DNA of 25,578 bases from an uncultured Clostridia bacterium. GTDB lineage: Bacteria; Bacillota; Clostridia; TANB77; CAG-508. The stretch covers positions 1 to 25,578 of the forward strand of contig CALXJL010000004.1 of NCBI GenBank assembly GCA_944388615.1, written 5' to 3'. Of this stretch, positions 23,784 through 25,578 are shown piece after piece (position 1 is the first letter of the stretch; the number at the start of each line of letters is the position of its first letter). The notes beneath the pieces are model-generated. The model was not told where the DNA came from. It saw nothing but the letters and a program-made list of their open reading frames with translations, and ran no database searches. Position numbers and translations under genes: made by a program.

Positions 23784-24539
23784 ATGAGAGTATTAATTAC
23801 AGGTGCATCTTCTGGAATTGGGAGAGATATGGCTAGATACTTATCACATAAAGGTTATGATTTAATTTTGGTTGCTAGAAATAAAGAAAAATTATTGGAT
23901 CTTTGCAAAGAATTAAAAACACAAACTGATATAATTATTGCAGACTTATCTAATAAAGATGAATGTGAAAAAGTTTATAATGAAGTCGTAAAAAGATATA
24001 ATGAAATAGATATTTTGATAAATAATGCTGGTTTTGGTTTATGTGGAGAATTTGTGGAAACAGACTTAGAAACAGAATTAAGTATGATAGATACAAATAT
24101 AAAAGCAGTACACATATTAACAAAATTATTTTTACAAGATTTTGTAAAAAAAGATAAAGGGAAGATATTAAATGTGGCATCAATTGCAGGATTCATGCCA
24201 GGTCCATTAATGGCAACGTATTATTCAACAAAAGCGTATATTGTTAGATTTTCTCAAGCTATATCAGAAGAAATAAGAAGAAAAAAATCAAATGTATCCA
24301 TACATTTATTTTGTCCAGGTCCGGTAAATACTAATTTTAATAATGTAGCAAATGTAAAATTTGCAATCAAAGGATTTTCAAGCGAGTATGCTGCTAAATA
24401 TGCGGTAGATAGAATGTTAGAAGGAAAAAAAATTATTATCCCAGGAATAAAAATAAAGGCTACAAGAATATTAGCTAAAATAATACCAGATAAAGTAATG
24501 GCATTTTTCTGTTATAAAATGCAAAAAAGAAAAATTTAA
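23784..24539 (+). CDS. Short-chain dehydrogenase/reductase
   Basis: A 251-residue classical SDR oxidoreductase using NAD(P)H. The cofactor turn is T6-G-A-S-S-G-I-G13, followed by NNAG at 80-83, the catalytic S133 in VASIAG and Y146-x-x-x-K150. CPGPVNT after the catalytic site is typical of the YqjQ/DltE-like group. R32, downstream of the glycine-rich turn in VARNKEK, suggests NADPH preference. Substrate cannot be told. The C-terminus is basic and hydrophobic, which may associate with membrane. GGAGAG precedes ATG 23784. It stands alone between two terminators. Confidence 0.88.
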   Translation: MRVLITGASSGIGRDMARYLSHKGYDLILVARNKEKLLDLCKELKTQTDIIIADLSNKDECEKVYNEVVKRYNEIDILINNAGFGLCGEFVETDLETELSMIDTNIKAVHILTKLFLQDFVKKDKGKILNVASIAGFMPGPLMATYYSTKAYIVRFSQAISEEIRRKKSNVSIHLFCPGPVNTNFNNVANVKFAIKGFSSEYAAKYAVDRMLEGKKIIIPGIKIKATRILAKIIPDKVMAFFCYKMQKRKI

Positions 24540-24578
24540 ACTTTATGGATGTTACTATATAAATTAAAAAAATTTCTA

Positions 24579-24606
24579 AAAAACAGTTTCACAAGACACT
24601 GTTTTT
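24579..24606. terminator. Bidirectional terminator
   Basis: AAAAACAGT (24579-24587) pairs with ACTGTTTTT (24598-24606) around a 10-base loop. T tracts are available on both strands, so it can end the dehydrogenase transcript and that of the small minus-strand gene that converges on it. Confidence 0.65.
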
Positions 24607-24785
24607 CATATATCCATTTCATGAATTCTTCTTTTTGACATATATTTTTGTAAAATACAATATAATAAAAAAGATATCCATACACCAATAATTCCTATTT
24701 TCAAGATCTCTGTTGATCCTTTTTTTATAGATTGTTTTACTAATTCATTTGCTCCACTAGTTATAATGATCGTTTTATTTTTCAC
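24606..24785 (-). CDS. Possible small membrane protein
   Basis: On the minus strand a GTG at 24785 opens a 59-codon frame: a polar start, TIIITSGANELVKQSIKKG, then one hydrophobic helix (about residues 27-45, IGIIGVWISFLLYCI) and a basic end. A promoter (24809-24836) lies just upstream and a bidirectional terminator overlaps the stop, which supports a real gene. The ribosome site is weak, an in-frame stop lies only some 30 bases upstream of the GTG, and I do not recognise the family, so it could also be the remnant of a longer gene. Confidence 0.4.
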   Translation of the reverse strand: MKNKTIIITSGANELVKQSIKKGSTEILKIGIIGVWISFLLYCILQKYMSKRRIHEMDI

Positions 24786-24808
24786 ACTATCATCTTCAAT
24801 ATAAATTT

Positions 24809-24836
24809 ATTATACTTATACCATATTCATTGTAAA
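24809..24836 (-). promoter_or_regulatory. Promoter on the minus strand
   Basis: TTTACA (24836-24831) and TATAAT (24814-24809) have a 16-base spacer. It points toward the small minus-strand frame at 24785-24606. In the rest of the gap (24837-25014) I see only the ribosome site of the next gene. Confidence 0.5.
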
Positions 24837-25014
24837 AAATCTAGTAGATCATTTTGTGAATTTTAGTATATCAAAATTGAGAGAAGTGAAAAAGTAAATT
24901 CTATTCAAGTAATATCAGACTACGGAATTTTATTTAATTTCCAGACCACTTTTCAGTATTTACATATAAAAAATGCTTAAGAAAAATAATAAATATAAGA
25001 GATGAGGAAAACAT

Positions 25015-25419
25015 ATGACAATAAATTTTATAATTGCACAGATTATAGTTATATTAGCATTAATTATTTTGATGTTAAGTTTTCAAAGAAATGAAAAAAA
25101 ATTATTATTAAAATATTTTAATAAATATAATAAAAAAGTGCCTATTTATTGTTTAATAATAATAGTTATTTTAATGATAATATTTTCGTTAATAACATAT
25201 ATAGGAATAATAAGTTTATTACCTATGTTTGCAGTTGTTCTTTATAGTATTGCTGTATGGTATGGTAATTTAAAGTTGATTAGATGTACTGAAGTTATTT
25301 CTTGTACCCTTTTTATAGTATATAATATTAGAGTATTAGCAATTACGGGACTTATTGCAACAATAATTGAATTAATAGCTGCACTAATTGCAATATATAG
25401 ATTTGATATAAAAAATTAA
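25015..25419 (+). CDS. YgjV-like inner-membrane protein, shortened
   Basis: A 134-residue very hydrophobic protein. The start (FIIAQIIVILALIILMLSFQ followed by KKLLL) and the end (a LLPMFAVVLYSIAVW helix, K-x-IR, then the final helices) resemble the YgjV family of bacterial inner-membrane proteins of unknown function, usually about 160-170 residues. The central portion between residues about 35 and 45, where the family normally has another helix pair, appears to be missing without breaking the frame. GAGG precedes the ATG at a somewhat short match to the ribosome site consensus. A functional shortened form and a decaying gene are both possible. Confidence 0.55.
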   Translation: MTINFIIAQIIVILALIILMLSFQRNEKKLLLKYFNKYNKKVPIYCLIIIVILMIIFSLITYIGIISLLPMFAVVLYSIAVWYGNLKLIRCTEVISCTLFIVYNIRVLAITGLIATIIELIAALIAIYRFDIKN

Positions 25420-25521
25420 ACTTTAATGGAAACAATGATTTATAAAAATGATTAAATATTTTAATCGAAATAATGATGCTAATTATAAAGGTACAAATGA
25501 AGATTTTCTTGAAATTATGCA

Positions 25522-25556
25522 AAAAAATACAGGTTAGAAATTTGATTTCTAACCTG
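25522..25556 (-). terminator. Hairpin with minus-strand T tract
   Basis: CAGGTTAGAAAT (25530-25541) pairs perfectly with 25545-25556 around a 3-base loop. On the minus strand it is followed by a run of T (the A run at 25521-25527), so it most likely ends a minus-strand gene lying beyond the right edge. Confidence 0.6.
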
Positions 25557-25578
25557 ATATTTGTATGACGGGCATATC

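Noticed and set aside
25448..25537. A 29-codon plus-strand frame near the right end
   Set aside because: There is no ribosome site and its stop lies inside the terminator hairpin; too short to support.
25549..25578. End of a minus-strand gene entering from the right edge
   Set aside because: A short open stretch ends in a TAG inside the hairpin, but ten codons are not enough to identify a gene.

Overview
The window is chromosomal DNA from a very AT-rich Gram-positive bacterium, most likely an uncultured, host-associated member of the Clostridia. This rests on AGGAGG-type ribosome sites, consensus sigma-A promoters with 17-base spacers, a class 1B dihydroorotate dehydrogenase (PyrD plus PyrK), a TSCPD/TIGR03905 protein and Gram-positive surface proteins. 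No organism can be named from the sequence alone. No rRNA, tRNA, CRISPR array, transposase, integrase or relaxase is visible.

Layout. (1) 1-8994 (+): a reduced type IV secretion-like cluster. It has three VirB2/TrbC-like pilin genes (the first with a large extra domain), a terminator, then from a new promoter PrgI/VirB3, a membrane-anchored VirB4-N-like/TraC-like protein, the VirB4 ATPase and a 914-residue VirB6/TrbL-like channel protein. No coupling protein or relaxase is present. (2) 9045-10313 (+): a secreted D-Ala-D-Ala carboxypeptidase. (3) 10316-10385: a GC-richer inverted-repeat element between convergent genes. (4) 10402-14335 (-): pyrC-pyrF-pyrK-pyrD, with a divergent, unusual PyrE-like gene at 14478-15338 (+). 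(5) 15429-23436 (+): two very large membrane-anchored surface proteins, one with SUMF1-like modules and nine helical repeats, one with Cna-B-like and von Willebrand A domains. (6) 23436-25419: a TSCPD protein, a short-chain dehydrogenase, a possible small membrane protein on the minus strand and a shortened YgjV-like membrane protein.

Main discovery candidate. Three genes (pyrK, pyrF and the vWA surface protein) are each interrupted by a frameshift that a +1 shift repairs. At each break there is an in-frame CGG codon. Reading every convincing gene here by eye (about 7,900 codons), I found CGG in frame nowhere else, while CGA, CGC, CGT, AGA and AGG are all used. In all three cases the +1 codon over the break is Gly (GGG, GGA, GGA). 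This suggests that CGG has no normal decoder in this organism and triggers +1 ribosomal frameshifting, possibly as a routine part of expressing essential pyrimidine genes. The main alternative is a context-specific sequencing error.

How the genes fit together. The secretion cluster, the carboxypeptidase and the two giant surface proteins all point to elaborate envelope and surface biology. The pyr genes supply UMP, but pyrB and carAB are not in the window.
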